Below, in pieces: positions 23,411-30,736 of a DNA stretch of 32,688 nt. The stretch's first letter is position 1. Every line of letters starts with the position of its first letter. The DNA lies in the NCBI GenBank assembly GCA_964446235.1, contig CAYUNW010000011.1, positions 1 to 32,688 of the forward strand, given 5' to 3'. Origin of the DNA: CAYUNW01 sp964446235. Lineage in GTDB: Bacteria; Patescibacteriota; Microgenomatia; 2-02-FULL-39-11. The translations under genes and the position numbers were made by a program. The notes beneath the pieces were generated by a model. The model was not told the origin of the DNA. It worked only from the letters and a program-made list of their open reading frames with translations, and made no database searches.

Positions 23411-23436
23411 ACCACTCAGAAATGAGTGGTTTTTTT
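23411..23436 (+). terminator. Intrinsic terminator or attenuator before the TasA-like gene
   Basis: ACCACTC/GAGTGGT, a 7-bp stem with a 6-nt loop, and seven T. It lies only 21 nt before the ATG of the TasA-like gene and directly before its ribosome-binding site. It must be bypassed or started downstream of, unless leader structure prevents its folding. Confidence 0.85.
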
Positions 23437-23456
23437 ATAGAAAGGGGGTGAAAAAA

Positions 23457-24032
23457 ATGAGAAGAATCTGGTTTAGCGTAGTGATGATAACTGTCACAAT
23501 CGGGGCGGTTGCAGCAGCAACCTATGCTTATTTTTCGGCAGGGAAAGTATTGGGCACAAACACGTTTGCCACCGGTAATGTCAACTTGGGGGATTTCAAC
23601 GTGGCTAATTTGACCGTAACCGGCTTGGCACCGGGGATACCTGTAACTCTTACAAATGTGGCGATAAATTATATAGGGAACTTAAATGCCGATTTGTATC
23701 TGGGTGCGCGGGGGACATCAGCTCCTGGTGATTCTACCTATTTGGCAGATAAGCTTTATCTTAAGATTTTCTTCCAAGGTACTTCGGCTGTGGCTTGGGA
23801 AGGATATGTGCAGGCATTATCCACCGGCTGGCAAAAAATTGCCGACAACGTAACAGCAGGCTGGCAAGCTTATGATCTGCAGTTTACTTTGGATCCGGAT
23901 ACAGGGAACACCAAACAGGGAGTGTCAAATGTAGATACGGAAATTATGATATATGCCGTCCAGCATGGAGGTAGCGTACCGACGACAGTTCCGTATATGA
24001 CTTCAGGTACCACAGGATGGTTTGATTTATAA
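23457..24032 (+). CDS. TasA/camelysin-family secreted protein
   Basis: The 191-residue protein starts at the ATG at 23457, with AAAGGGGGTG 6 nt upstream; a GTG at 23448 is in frame but sits in the ribosome-binding site. A signal peptide (MRRIWFSVVMITVTIGAVAAATYAYFSAG) ends in the SipW-type pattern AYFSAGKVLGTNTFATGNVN, followed by a beta-sheet domain with GLAPG, NADLYLGA and the typical TasA end. In Bacillus TasA forms biofilm fibres and CalY is a related camelysin. The next gene encodes the matching SipW peptidase. Expression may be controlled by the upstream attenuator. It probably forms surface fibres, which is inference from family. Confidence 0.87.
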   Translation: MRRIWFSVVMITVTIGAVAAATYAYFSAGKVLGTNTFATGNVNLGDFNVANLTVTGLAPGIPVTLTNVAINYIGNLNADLYLGARGTSAPGDSTYLADKLYLKIFFQGTSAVAWEGYVQALSTGWQKIADNVTAGWQAYDLQFTLDPDTGNTKQGVSNVDTEIMIYAVQHGGSVPTTVPYMTSGTTGWFDL

Positions 24033-24046
24033 CTTTTATGCTTTAT

Positions 24047-24074
24047 AGATCATCCAAATCCTCTTGGATGATCT
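24047..24074 (+). terminator. Intergenic hairpin between TasA-like and sipW
   Basis: An 11-bp perfect stem AGATCATCCAA/TTGGATGATCT with a 6-nt loop has no following T-run. It probably stabilises or processes the mRNA to allow much TasA and little SipW, rather than terminating. The sipW ATG follows with only a weak AAGG 1 nt away. Confidence 0.5.
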
Positions 24075-24082
24075 AGTAAGGC

Positions 24083-24652
24083 ATGAAAAAAACTATTGTT
24101 AAAATATATAAATTATTTACCAAAACCGTCACGGTTATTTTGGTTTTATTAATACTGCTTATTTTGTTTACCACATTTACTCCGGTGAAGTCATTTCAAA
24201 TTCTTCGGGTGATGTCCGGGTCCATGGAACCGTCTATCAAGACAGGTTCAGTGGTATTTATAAAATATCTACCGGCCGAAAGAATTGCCGTAGGTGATAT
24301 TATCAATTTCCAAAACGGCAAATCCATCACCCATAGGGTGGTCGAAGTGAAGAAAGAGGGAAACGAATATATTTTTATCACCAAAGGTGATACCAATAAT
24401 TCTTCCGATATCAATCCAGTGGGAGCATCTCAAGTGCAGGGTAAGGTGATTTTTTCCATACCTTATCTTGGTTATCTGTCTTTCTTCATGCAAACTCCCG
24501 GCGGTTTTGTCCTTCTGGTAATTATTCCTGCCGGTTTGATTGTCATAAGTGAATTCTTAAATATCATAAAGGAACATGAAAAAATTATCATCGCAAAAAT
24601 GAAAAAGAAAGAAAATGAAGATACCAATCATGTAAATATCAAACAAATATAA
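24083..24652 (+). CDS. sipW: Signal peptidase I, SipW/ER type
   Basis: The 189-residue membrane peptidase has an N-terminal helix (about 14-35), the catalytic Ser47 in MSGSMEPSI and His84 in SITHRVVEV. His in place of Lys is the mark of the ER/archaeal type to which Bacillus SipW belongs. The conserved GDTN (about 102-105) follows and a second helix near residues 140-160 (FVLLVIIPAGLIVISEFL). It should cleave the TasA-like protein upstream and the signal of the Pro/Thr-repeat protein that follows 1 nt after its stop. The short Lys/Glu-rich tail is variable. The weak ribosome-binding site suggests low translation relative to its substrates. Confidence 0.92.
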   Translation: MKKTIVKIYKLFTKTVTVILVLLILLILFTTFTPVKSFQILRVMSGSMEPSIKTGSVVFIKYLPAERIAVGDIINFQNGKSITHRVVEVKKEGNEYIFITKGDTNNSSDINPVGASQVQGKVIFSIPYLGYLSFFMQTPGGFVLLVIIPAGLIVISEFLNIIKEHEKIIIAKMKKKENEDTNHVNIKQI

Positions 24653-24653
24653 A

Positions 24654-25289
24654 ATGGATAAGTATTTCAAATACTATATGGTAAATATCTTTTTAATTTT
24701 TATAATTTTTTCATTGTTGAGAGTCGGCAATACTCAAGCATTGTTTACATCCGGTAAGGTTTTAGGTGATAATACCTTTTCTACTGGTAATTGGGACACC
24801 CTTTCACCTACAAAAACTTTGAAGCCTACCAAAACTCCCAAACCTACGAAAACTCCCCGTCCTACCCGCAAACCTTCACCTACATACAAACCTTTTCCGA
24901 CTAGCCAACCGACTCCTACACATAAACCGTGTCCAACCTGTATGCCTTATCCTACCGGGTTTCATCCGAAATGGTTTCCTACTATGCCGCCATTTCCTTC
25001 TGTTCCATGGTTTCCTCCATTTCCTAAGTTTCCCTTTTTACCTGGTTGTGATGATCAGAACGATACTTGTAACTGTGAATGCATATTGGATGAGTTGATT
25101 GAGGAAACTATCGGTATATTATCGGAGATAGTACCGACTGTTACTTCTGCACCGGTAGAAAGCATGATAATCCCAAGTTTTACTCCTACACCAGAAGTCG
25201 TAAATATTCAGTTGAATACTGATACCACCAAAGAAGCAGAAAATCCGTCTCCAACGATAGAGACAGTGATTGTAACTCCTCAAATTTAG
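24654..25289 (+). CDS. SipW-dependent surface protein with Pro/Thr hexapeptide repeats
   Basis: The 211-residue protein has a signal helix (about 8-25) and then ALFTSGKVLGDNTFSTGNW (30-47), the same cleavage and start motif as the TasA-like protein. The beta domain is absent. Residues 52-105 are nine hexapeptides starting PT: PTKTLK, PTKTPK, PTKTPR, PTRKPS, PTYKPF, PTSQPT, PTHKPC, PTCMPY, PTGFHP. They are followed by a Phe/Trp-Pro rich stretch (106-130), a cysteine cluster with CNCEC (137-143), and an acidic helix (ILDELIEETIGILSEI) with a Thr/Pro tail. The stalk suggests an extended or cross-linked surface tether. No sortase signal is seen. Confidence 0.75.
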   Translation: MDKYFKYYMVNIFLIFIIFSLLRVGNTQALFTSGKVLGDNTFSTGNWDTLSPTKTLKPTKTPKPTKTPRPTRKPSPTYKPFPTSQPTPTHKPCPTCMPYPTGFHPKWFPTMPPFPSVPWFPPFPKFPFLPGCDDQNDTCNCECILDELIEETIGILSEIVPTVTSAPVESMIIPSFTPTPEVVNIQLNTDTTKEAENPSPTIETVIVTPQI

Positions 25290-25302
25290 AGATGTAACTA
25301 AG

Positions 25303-25324
25303 TTAAAAAGAATATTCTTTTTAA
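25303..25324. terminator. Bidirectional terminator between convergent genes
   Basis: A perfect palindrome of 22 nt with half-site TTAAAAAGAAT lies between the end of the Pro/Thr gene and the end of the convergent glycosyltransferase gene. Both strands give a stem with a T-run. Confidence 0.7.
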
Positions 25325-25336
25325 ATCCGTAGGTTC

Positions 25337-27682
25337 TTATCTTCTTTTAAATTTTCGTAAGAGAGTAAAAATGAGAAATCCGAGTCCTCCAAAGATAGTC
25401 AAATAGAGAAGCACGGTTTTCAAAGTATTGGGATGATAGGAAAATTCTACAGTATGCACTCCGGGCGTGACGGCTACAGCATTGTAAAAGGGAAAAACTG
25501 CCAGTTTGGTCCTTGCTTCACCGTCCACTTTGACACGCCACGAAGGGTGATAACTCATCTTAAACATCACAAGGCAATTTTTGCAATCCTGAGGCACTTC
25601 TATGACTGCCGAATATTTCTGTTTATCAACTATTTCCTTGGATATGGTAGAGCTGGGGGTGCTTTCGGGGAAGATAAACGGGTAATCGGCCCAGATGTTT
25701 TTCTCTGTTGATAGACTGCCGTCCTGGTATTCTTCCTTGTAATTGACTTCATCAAGCATATGAAGTATTTTGCTCACTCCCGTAGGTGGTTTATCGTTTT
25801 TCTCAACGGTGATAATCGGATGCATTTTCCAGCGTCTGGCAAAGCTTCTATGCCAGTAGTGGACGATATTGATAAAATGCGTTTTATCGGTTTTTACCAT
25901 CATAGGTGAGGTGACCACGTCAAACCAGCCGGTGGTAGGTACCTGGTAGAGCTCAAATGGTCCGAATTTTTTGTCCAAGACTGCTTTTTCGGTAAATCCC
26001 TGATTTTTGGGAGCGACAATATATTTTAAGTTAAGAAGATCATAATCGGCGGCATTTCTTTCGTCGAAATTCTGTTCGTTTTCGGACAAGGGAGACCAGG
26101 TTTCCGGCAGAAACTGGCTGATATCATAGCCCAAAGCGCCGAAAAGCATATAAATCTGGCTTGATCCCAAACGGAAATCCTTGCCCCAGTTGCCGGGTCG
26201 GCCGGCGTAGATACGGGCTTTCGGTTGGGATTCGATATATTTTCTTAAATTGTCAAAGTTGCTTACATCAAAATTATAGGCATTGTTGGCTTCGTAAATC
26301 CATTTATTGTTAGATTGTGCATAATCAAGCGTACGACCGACGGTATAATAAACGACAGCTGATGTACTGATTAACATTAAGATACCTATTGTTATATTTT
26401 GACCTATTAGAAAAGTATTTTTGGAAAGACGGATTTTAATCAAAGATAAACTAGCAAAAATACGTCCAAATGTCAGTTTAAACAGAGTGATACTGTATTC
26501 AAATACAGCCGGCAACAGGAATAGGGCAGAAAGCTGCAGTCCCACAATGAAGCGGTGCTGGTGGTAGTCTTTCATACCTGGTATCAAATCCACCAATCCT
26601 CCCCAGGTGGTCCTGCCGAAGTAGAGTAAAAACCACAGGACAAAAAGCAGGGCAAAAGTGAAATATTGACTGTTTGAAAGAATTATAAAAAAGCCAAAGA
26701 TGATGATATATGTGATGATAGGAGTTCTATTCCAGTCAAAAGCTTCTCCCTGGATAAATTGTCTGATGACTTCATACCAACCGTATGAGTTGAATTTCCA
26801 TAACGGATCCCAAGGGGATACCATATGATAGTTGTTCAGGCTGAAAATGGGAATGATCCAATAAGACAAAATACCCAAGGTTGCCAGATAAATTATCAGC
26901 AAAGTCTTAAACCTGTTTATAAGATGGATTTTGTTTAGATCCATAAAGAAAAAGGGTACGGTAGAGATAAGTACCAGCATGCCTATACCCAAGTGTCCCG
27001 ACAGGGTCAAAATGAGAAAAACTATCGCCAGTAGGGAATTTTTGTTCAAATACTTAACTTTTGTTTCCTTGCCGTTGACACTTACTTCTTTTAGCGCTTT
27101 ATAGACATAGGCAATTGCCAAAGGGAAGTAAACCTGTGCATAAAGCTGACTGGTCAGGCCCCAACCCCGCCATAGAAAACTGGTCGGGTCTATCCCGTAA
27201 AGGCCGTCTGTTGAAAAGTTGCCTGAAAGCCAGGCGGCTATACCTGAACCGAAATATGAAAAGCCGACCAGTCTAAGGGCAAAAAAGACTGATAATGGGA
27301 AAAGGCAAAGAAGCAAATATTTGGTCAGATTGTAGTATTGATATAGGGAATAATTCATTCCGAATAAATTTGTAACCGGTTTGACCAGCATGTTGTATGA
27401 AGAGACTATAGACATCTGGGGAAGATGTGAATAGTAAACCGGCAGGGAATAACCTTCAGCCCAGACACTGACGATATGGTCGGTTAAATTAGGCAGACAG
27501 GAAAGCGAAAAGGGGCATCCGTAATTTTCCCAGACCCAATTGGTCCGCCAGACCAGGGAATACTGGAAAATATTGTCGTTGGGGTCTGCCAGTATCTGGG
27601 TCTCCGGATAATTAAGCCAGAGATTGAAGACCAGAGTACCCAAAAGTATCGATATGCCAAGTAATTTATTGACTAGTTTCAT
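25337..27682 (-). CDS. Large polytopic GT-C/YfhO-like membrane protein
   Basis: The 781-residue protein has an N-terminal helix and an extracytoplasmic loop, about 12 or more membrane helices to residue 450, then a soluble extracytoplasmic domain and a last helix near 760-778. The C-terminal sandwich with MSYHPSWRVKVDGEARTKLAVFPFYNAVAVTPGVHTVEFSYHP is the YfhO-type C-terminal domain. YfhO-like and PTPS-related membrane proteins are GT-C glycosyltransferases for lipid-linked or teichoic acid sugars. Exact donor and acceptor are unknown. It is convergent with the TasA operon and lies behind a noncoding stretch of 221 nt. Confidence 0.75.
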   Translation of the reverse strand: MKLVNKLLGISILLGTLVFNLWLNYPETQILADPNDNIFQYSLVWRTNWVWENYGCPFSLSCLPNLTDHIVSVWAEGYSLPVYYSHLPQMSIVSSYNMLVKPVTNLFGMNYSLYQYYNLTKYLLLCLFPLSVFFALRLVGFSYFGSGIAAWLSGNFSTDGLYGIDPTSFLWRGWGLTSQLYAQVYFPLAIAYVYKALKEVSVNGKETKVKYLNKNSLLAIVFLILTLSGHLGIGMLVLISTVPFFFMDLNKIHLINRFKTLLIIYLATLGILSYWIIPIFSLNNYHMVSPWDPLWKFNSYGWYEVIRQFIQGEAFDWNRTPIITYIIIFGFFIILSNSQYFTFALLFVLWFLLYFGRTTWGGLVDLIPGMKDYHQHRFIVGLQLSALFLLPAVFEYSITLFKLTFGRIFASLSLIKIRLSKNTFLIGQNITIGILMLISTSAVVYYTVGRTLDYAQSNNKWIYEANNAYNFDVSNFDNLRKYIESQPKARIYAGRPGNWGKDFRLGSSQIYMLFGALGYDISQFLPETWSPLSENEQNFDERNAADYDLLNLKYIVAPKNQGFTEKAVLDKKFGPFELYQVPTTGWFDVVTSPMMVKTDKTHFINIVHYWHRSFARRWKMHPIITVEKNDKPPTGVSKILHMLDEVNYKEEYQDGSLSTEKNIWADYPFIFPESTPSSTISKEIVDKQKYSAVIEVPQDCKNCLVMFKMSYHPSWRVKVDGEARTKLAVFPFYNAVAVTPGVHTVEFSYHPNTLKTVLLYLTIFGGLGFLIFTLLRKFKRR

Positions 27683-27777
27683 TTTTAAATTAAAGCTTCG
27701 TAAGTATCTTTTTCAGAGACGCTCATAAGACCTCTTGAATTGAATTTCTATATAGTTAATTGCTCCCTTCGCTAAGT

Positions 27778-27838
27778 GAAGATTTGCATTCTATATGCTA
27801 TAAGAATCTTTATTACTTTACGAGCATGGCAAATCTTC
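27778..27838. repeat. Inverted repeat in an intergenic stretch
   Basis: GAAGATTTGC (27778-27787) pairs with GCAAATCTTC (27829-27838), with a 41-nt AT-rich loop that itself holds GCAT/ATGC. It lies in the gap 27683-27903. No gene or known RNA is recognised there; the far end of the gap is a heptamer array. Confidence 0.5.
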
Positions 27839-27865
27839 AATTCTCTTCAAAAGTTACTTACTTCG

Positions 27866-27900
27866 CTTTATGTTATCTGTTATCTGTTTACTGTTATCTG
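27866..27900 (+). repeat. Heptamer array (TTATCTG) at the end of a glycosyltransferase gene
   Basis: Units CTTTATG, TTATCTG, TTATCTG, TTTACTG and TTATCTG end 3 nt before the stop codon of the minus-strand gene at 27904. The TTATCTG word is the complement of the CAGATAA array inside the gene at 6579-8474. Confidence 0.88.
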
Positions 27901-27903
27901 ACT

Positions 27904-29790
27904 TTATTTTAATAATACCGGATTCAGCCAGTCGGCATGGTCACTATTGATTCCGTCACCGGCGTCGTTTGCCACCAGTTCCAACTGTTTGACACCCGTG
28001 ATATCTACTTCAACATGTTTGGGTAAGTCAAACCTGCCCATCTTTTCACTTTCAAAAAGCAATTTACCGTCACCTGATATTTTGAAAATGACACTTGCCG
28101 GAGTAGGCGATTCAGCGTCTATACCGTAATCCGTTTTGAATTTCCTGTACATTCCCTTAATGTCAAAAACCAGCCGGGAATTGGCATGCACTCCGAATCC
28201 TTTGGGATAATAAAAATAATCAATATTGAGCCTGCTCCAGGTTTTCCAGCCGCCGAAAGAGTTGACCGAGCGGTTTATCTGCACGCCGGCATAGTCTTGT
28301 GCGGCGATTATGGGAGTGTATTTGGTGAGGGATACTTTGCCTCCGATTAGATAACTGGAATTGGCTGATAAAAGAAGCGCTGTAGCCACTGCCGGGGAAA
28401 GGAGAAAGAAACCGTTATGGAGTTCCCGATATATGAAGGCAAGCATGAAGAAAAAAAGAATAATCAATAGATATGAATTGAGGATTCCGACTGTAGGAGT
28501 CATCATTTTGGTCAAGGGATAAAATCCGTTATCCGGATAGTTGAGTATCAGTCCCATATAGACATTGATAAAAATTGTCAGGGTCAAAAATCCGTAAAGT
28601 CCCCAAAAAAATACATCCCAAAAAAAGCTTTTGTTACTATTTTCCCTGAAGTTAAGCTTGGTTTTCATAAAAGGATAGAAAAACAAAAGCAGTACAAGTA
28701 AGGGGTAGGAATATCTTTCATGGCTTTGGGTAGTCCAGAGAAAGAAGGCAAAGATGCCGATATTTAAAGACAGTAAAAAATTCCTGGCAGTCGGTCTGAG
28801 AAAAGTCAGAAGAGTCGGAAGAAGATAAAAGGAGGAAAACAGAATTAACCCTACTTTTTTGGCGTTGAGGATGCCAAAGACGGTGATTTTATCGGTTATC
28901 TGCATACCTTTACCGCCTGCCACTATCCACCATAAATTATGGGCATTGAGTGACAACCAAGGGAAGTAGTCGCTGTTGACGGTCATAAGGTAAAGCACCT
29001 GGTTTAGGGAATTGGATCTGACAAAAGGGAAATTGATAACAAGAAATGTCACCCCGGCACTGATGAAACATCTGACTATGGTGCGGAAATCAAAGTAACG
29101 CAGCAAAAAGACAAAATATATCGGTATATAGATGATATTTTGCAGTTTCATTAGTGTTCCGGCGGTGAAAAATACGGTCGCCAAAACCGGGCGTTTATAG
29201 AAGATGAGTATGATGGCAATGATAGTGAAAAGCAAACCAAATGACTCTACCTGCCCCCAGATTGCCGAATCAAGCATGACGACGGGATTTAGGAAAAATA
29301 CGCTTGCCAGAACCAAACCCAGATTGTCGTGGATGAAATTGACTGTACGGGCCAAAATTCCGTTTTTGCTATTTATCATGGGTGTATGCGAAACGATGAT
29401 ACTGCCAAGCTTTTCCAATGTTTTTTTCCGGGAAAAAAACCAATAGATGATAAGGGTGATAAGTATATCGGAAATGATTGCTATAGATTTGGATGCAAAT
29501 AGGAAGGCAAAATTGTTTTCCCGCCAGTAAGAATCATAGTGGTGGGGGTCGGCAAAGAAAGAATATATTTTGGCCATCAGCCAAAGTACATAGATAAATC
29601 CCGGCGGGTAGTTGATATTGGTATGGAAGGTAGTCCAGACCACGCCATGGTCCAATGCTGCCAGTCCCCAGGATTTCCAGAAACAGACATCGGCAACAAA
29701 TCCCGGATTGCCTATCATAAAAAGGCGTAGTGCAGTACCGATAATCAGGATGAGCAGAAACATCATATTTCCTATACTCTTTGTTGGCAT
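27904..29790 (-). CDS. GT-C membrane glycosyltransferase fused to an NPCBM domain
   Basis: I use the ATG at 29790 (628 residues, MPTKSIGNMMF...); a GTG at 29841 is possible but lies in repeat-like AT-rich sequence. About 12 membrane helices with an acidic first loop (VADVCFWKSWGLAALDHG) and NYPPGFIYVLW mark a GT-C enzyme of the mannosyltransferase-like group. The C-terminal 130 residues (from about residue 490) form an NPCBM carbohydrate-binding module: NSFGGWKTWSRLNIDYFYYPKGFGVHANSRL, then FKISGDGKLLFESEKMG and VANDAGDGINSDHADWLNP. The binding module would face outside and guide the glycan acceptor. NPCBM is better known from secreted glycosidases, so fusion to a membrane transferase is notable. 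Confidence 0.82.
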   Translation of the reverse strand: MPTKSIGNMMFLLILIIGTALRLFMIGNPGFVADVCFWKSWGLAALDHGVVWTTFHTNINYPPGFIYVLWLMAKIYSFFADPHHYDSYWRENNFAFLFASKSIAIISDILITLIIYWFFSRKKTLEKLGSIIVSHTPMINSKNGILARTVNFIHDNLGLVLASVFFLNPVVMLDSAIWGQVESFGLLFTIIAIILIFYKRPVLATVFFTAGTLMKLQNIIYIPIYFVFLLRYFDFRTIVRCFISAGVTFLVINFPFVRSNSLNQVLYLMTVNSDYFPWLSLNAHNLWWIVAGGKGMQITDKITVFGILNAKKVGLILFSSFYLLPTLLTFLRPTARNFLLSLNIGIFAFFLWTTQSHERYSYPLLVLLLFFYPFMKTKLNFRENSNKSFFWDVFFWGLYGFLTLTIFINVYMGLILNYPDNGFYPLTKMMTPTVGILNSYLLIILFFFMLAFIYRELHNGFFLLSPAVATALLLSANSSYLIGGKVSLTKYTPIIAAQDYAGVQINRSVNSFGGWKTWSRLNIDYFYYPKGFGVHANSRLVFDIKGMYRKFKTDYGIDAESPTPASVIFKISGDGKLLFESEKMGRFDLPKHVEVDITGVKQLELVANDAGDGINSDHADWLNPVLLK

Positions 29791-29833
29791 TGTAGCAAAA
29801 AAATACTGAGGAAAATATATATATAAATATATC

Positions 29834-29861
29834 AAAATCACTAATCAGCGATCAGCTGTCA
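29834..29861 (+). repeat. Heptamer array ahead of a GT-C gene and at a stop codon
   Basis: Units AAAATCA, CTAATCA, GCGATCA and GCTGTCA share a TCA end at exact 7-nt spacing. They fill the gap between two minus-strand genes and end 7 nt before the stop codon at 29868. Confidence 0.7.
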
Positions 29862-29867
29862 GTTTTG

Positions 29868-30554
29868 TCATCTGACTGTGGCAGGGGTTTCCGGAGTCCA
29901 GCGGACGGAGTCAACTATGCGGTCAAATATTTTAGGGTCGATGATGCCGTTGGCTACATGAAGCATAAGAGTTGGCCGGTTGGGAAGTTCGAAGAAAACG
30001 TCGGTATTCGGCGTCTGACCTGCGGTATTTATGTATATTGCTTTGTATCCGACCAGTCCGCCGGTATTGGTAAACTTTTCGATTCTTTCAAGCCCGATGA
30101 GACCGGAGAAATTTTTGTACCAGTTTTTGACGAATTCTATTTTGGGTTTGTCCACAGCTTCCGGATCGCGTTTGTCGACAAACTCGATATTGAAAAGGAT
30201 ATTCTGCTGTACCGGTATATTGTCCCAAACGACAGCTACCGAGTCGGTGACGTCACCAATGAAGATATTCAGGATCATATTTTCCGGATATGAGAAGGAG
30301 AAGGGATAAATCTTTCCCGATGTTGTCTTCCAGGCTATATCGTCTGGGGCGGTAAACCTTCTGATCTGCTGGGTTTGGACCGGACCGGCGGTAGGTGTAG
30401 GATTCGTAGATGAAGGTATGACGGATTTGCCCTGGATGAGTTTTATCAGGGTATAGACGATGACTATAATCAAAAGAACAGCCAAAACCAATGAAGCAAC
30501 CAGTTTGGGTGTAAGACTATTTTCCGATTTTTCTTCGTGATGAATTTTGTTCAT
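29868..30554 (-). CDS. Single-pass membrane protein of unknown function
   Basis: The 228-residue protein starts at the ATG at 30554 (MNKIHHEEKSENS); an ATG nine codons earlier (30581) lies against the palindromic element and is less likely. A short basic/acidic N-terminus, one transmembrane helix (about 20-42, LVLAVLLIIVIVYTLIKL), a Ser/Thr/Pro-rich linker (PSSTNPTPTAGP) and an outer alpha-beta domain follow. No catalytic motif is recognised. The pattern FSFSYPEN...FKNWY resembles PsbP-like domains common in CPR, but only weakly. It follows the glycosyltransferase gene in the same direction and may be a surface protein of that unit. Confidence 0.6.
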   Translation of the reverse strand: MNKIHHEEKSENSLTPKLVASLVLAVLLIIVIVYTLIKLIQGKSVIPSSTNPTPTAGPVQTQQIRRFTAPDDIAWKTTSGKIYPFSFSYPENMILNIFIGDVTDSVAVVWDNIPVQQNILFNIEFVDKRDPEAVDKPKIEFVKNWYKNFSGLIGLERIEKFTNTGGLVGYKAIYINTAGQTPNTDVFFELPNRPTLMLHVANGIIDPKIFDRIVDSVRWTPETPATVR

Positions 30555-30559
30555 ATGAA

Positions 30560-30579
30560 TATTTTTTAAAAAATATTGC
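30560..30579. repeat. Perfect AT palindrome
   Basis: A 20-nt perfect palindrome with half-site AATATTTTTT lies between the start of the minus-strand gene and the palindromic element. It could be an operator or a terminator; the sequence alone does not decide. Confidence 0.45.
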
Positions 30580-30581
30580 AT

Positions 30582-30669
30582 TTACGGGTCCTGCCGCTTG
30601 CGTATCCCAAAAATCATCCCTCTATCGGGGAACCCAGTTTTTGGGAACCCTCGCTCGCGTCACCCGTAA
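30582..30669 (+). repeat. Palindromic element, copy A (88 nt)
   Basis: Ends are inverted (TTACGGGT ... ACCCGTAA). Inside, CCCAAAAA (30606-30613) pairs with TTTTTGGG (30638-30645) and a smaller CCC/GGGG hairpin lies within. Copy B at 32481-32573 is the same sequence in the opposite direction with about 70 percent similarity by eye. No coding sequence. It resembles a small nonautonomous (MITE or REP-like) element. Confidence 0.75.
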
Positions 30670-30694
30670 TAGACATTAAACCCGACTTATTAAT

Positions 30695-30712
30695 GTGTTA
30701 AAATTTTAACAC
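30695..30712. promoter_or_regulatory. Perfect 18-nt palindrome before the GT-C gene
   Basis: Half-site GTGTTAAAA, fully symmetric, 25 nt before the ATG at 30737. A TATGAT lies just after it (30716-30721). It fits an operator beside a promoter, or a weak terminator with TTTTA following. Confidence 0.4.
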
Positions 30713-30736
30713 TTTTATGATAATTTGTGTCAAGAG

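Noticed and set aside
27683..27903. Possible CRISPR array or RNA gene in the noncoding gap
   Set aside because: There is one inverted repeat and one heptamer array, no regular spacers of 30-40 nt and no Cas gene nearby.
29865..30293. Plus-strand reading frame opposite the single-pass membrane protein
   Set aside because: It mirrors the coding frame of the minus-strand gene, which has a clear signal anchor and linker.
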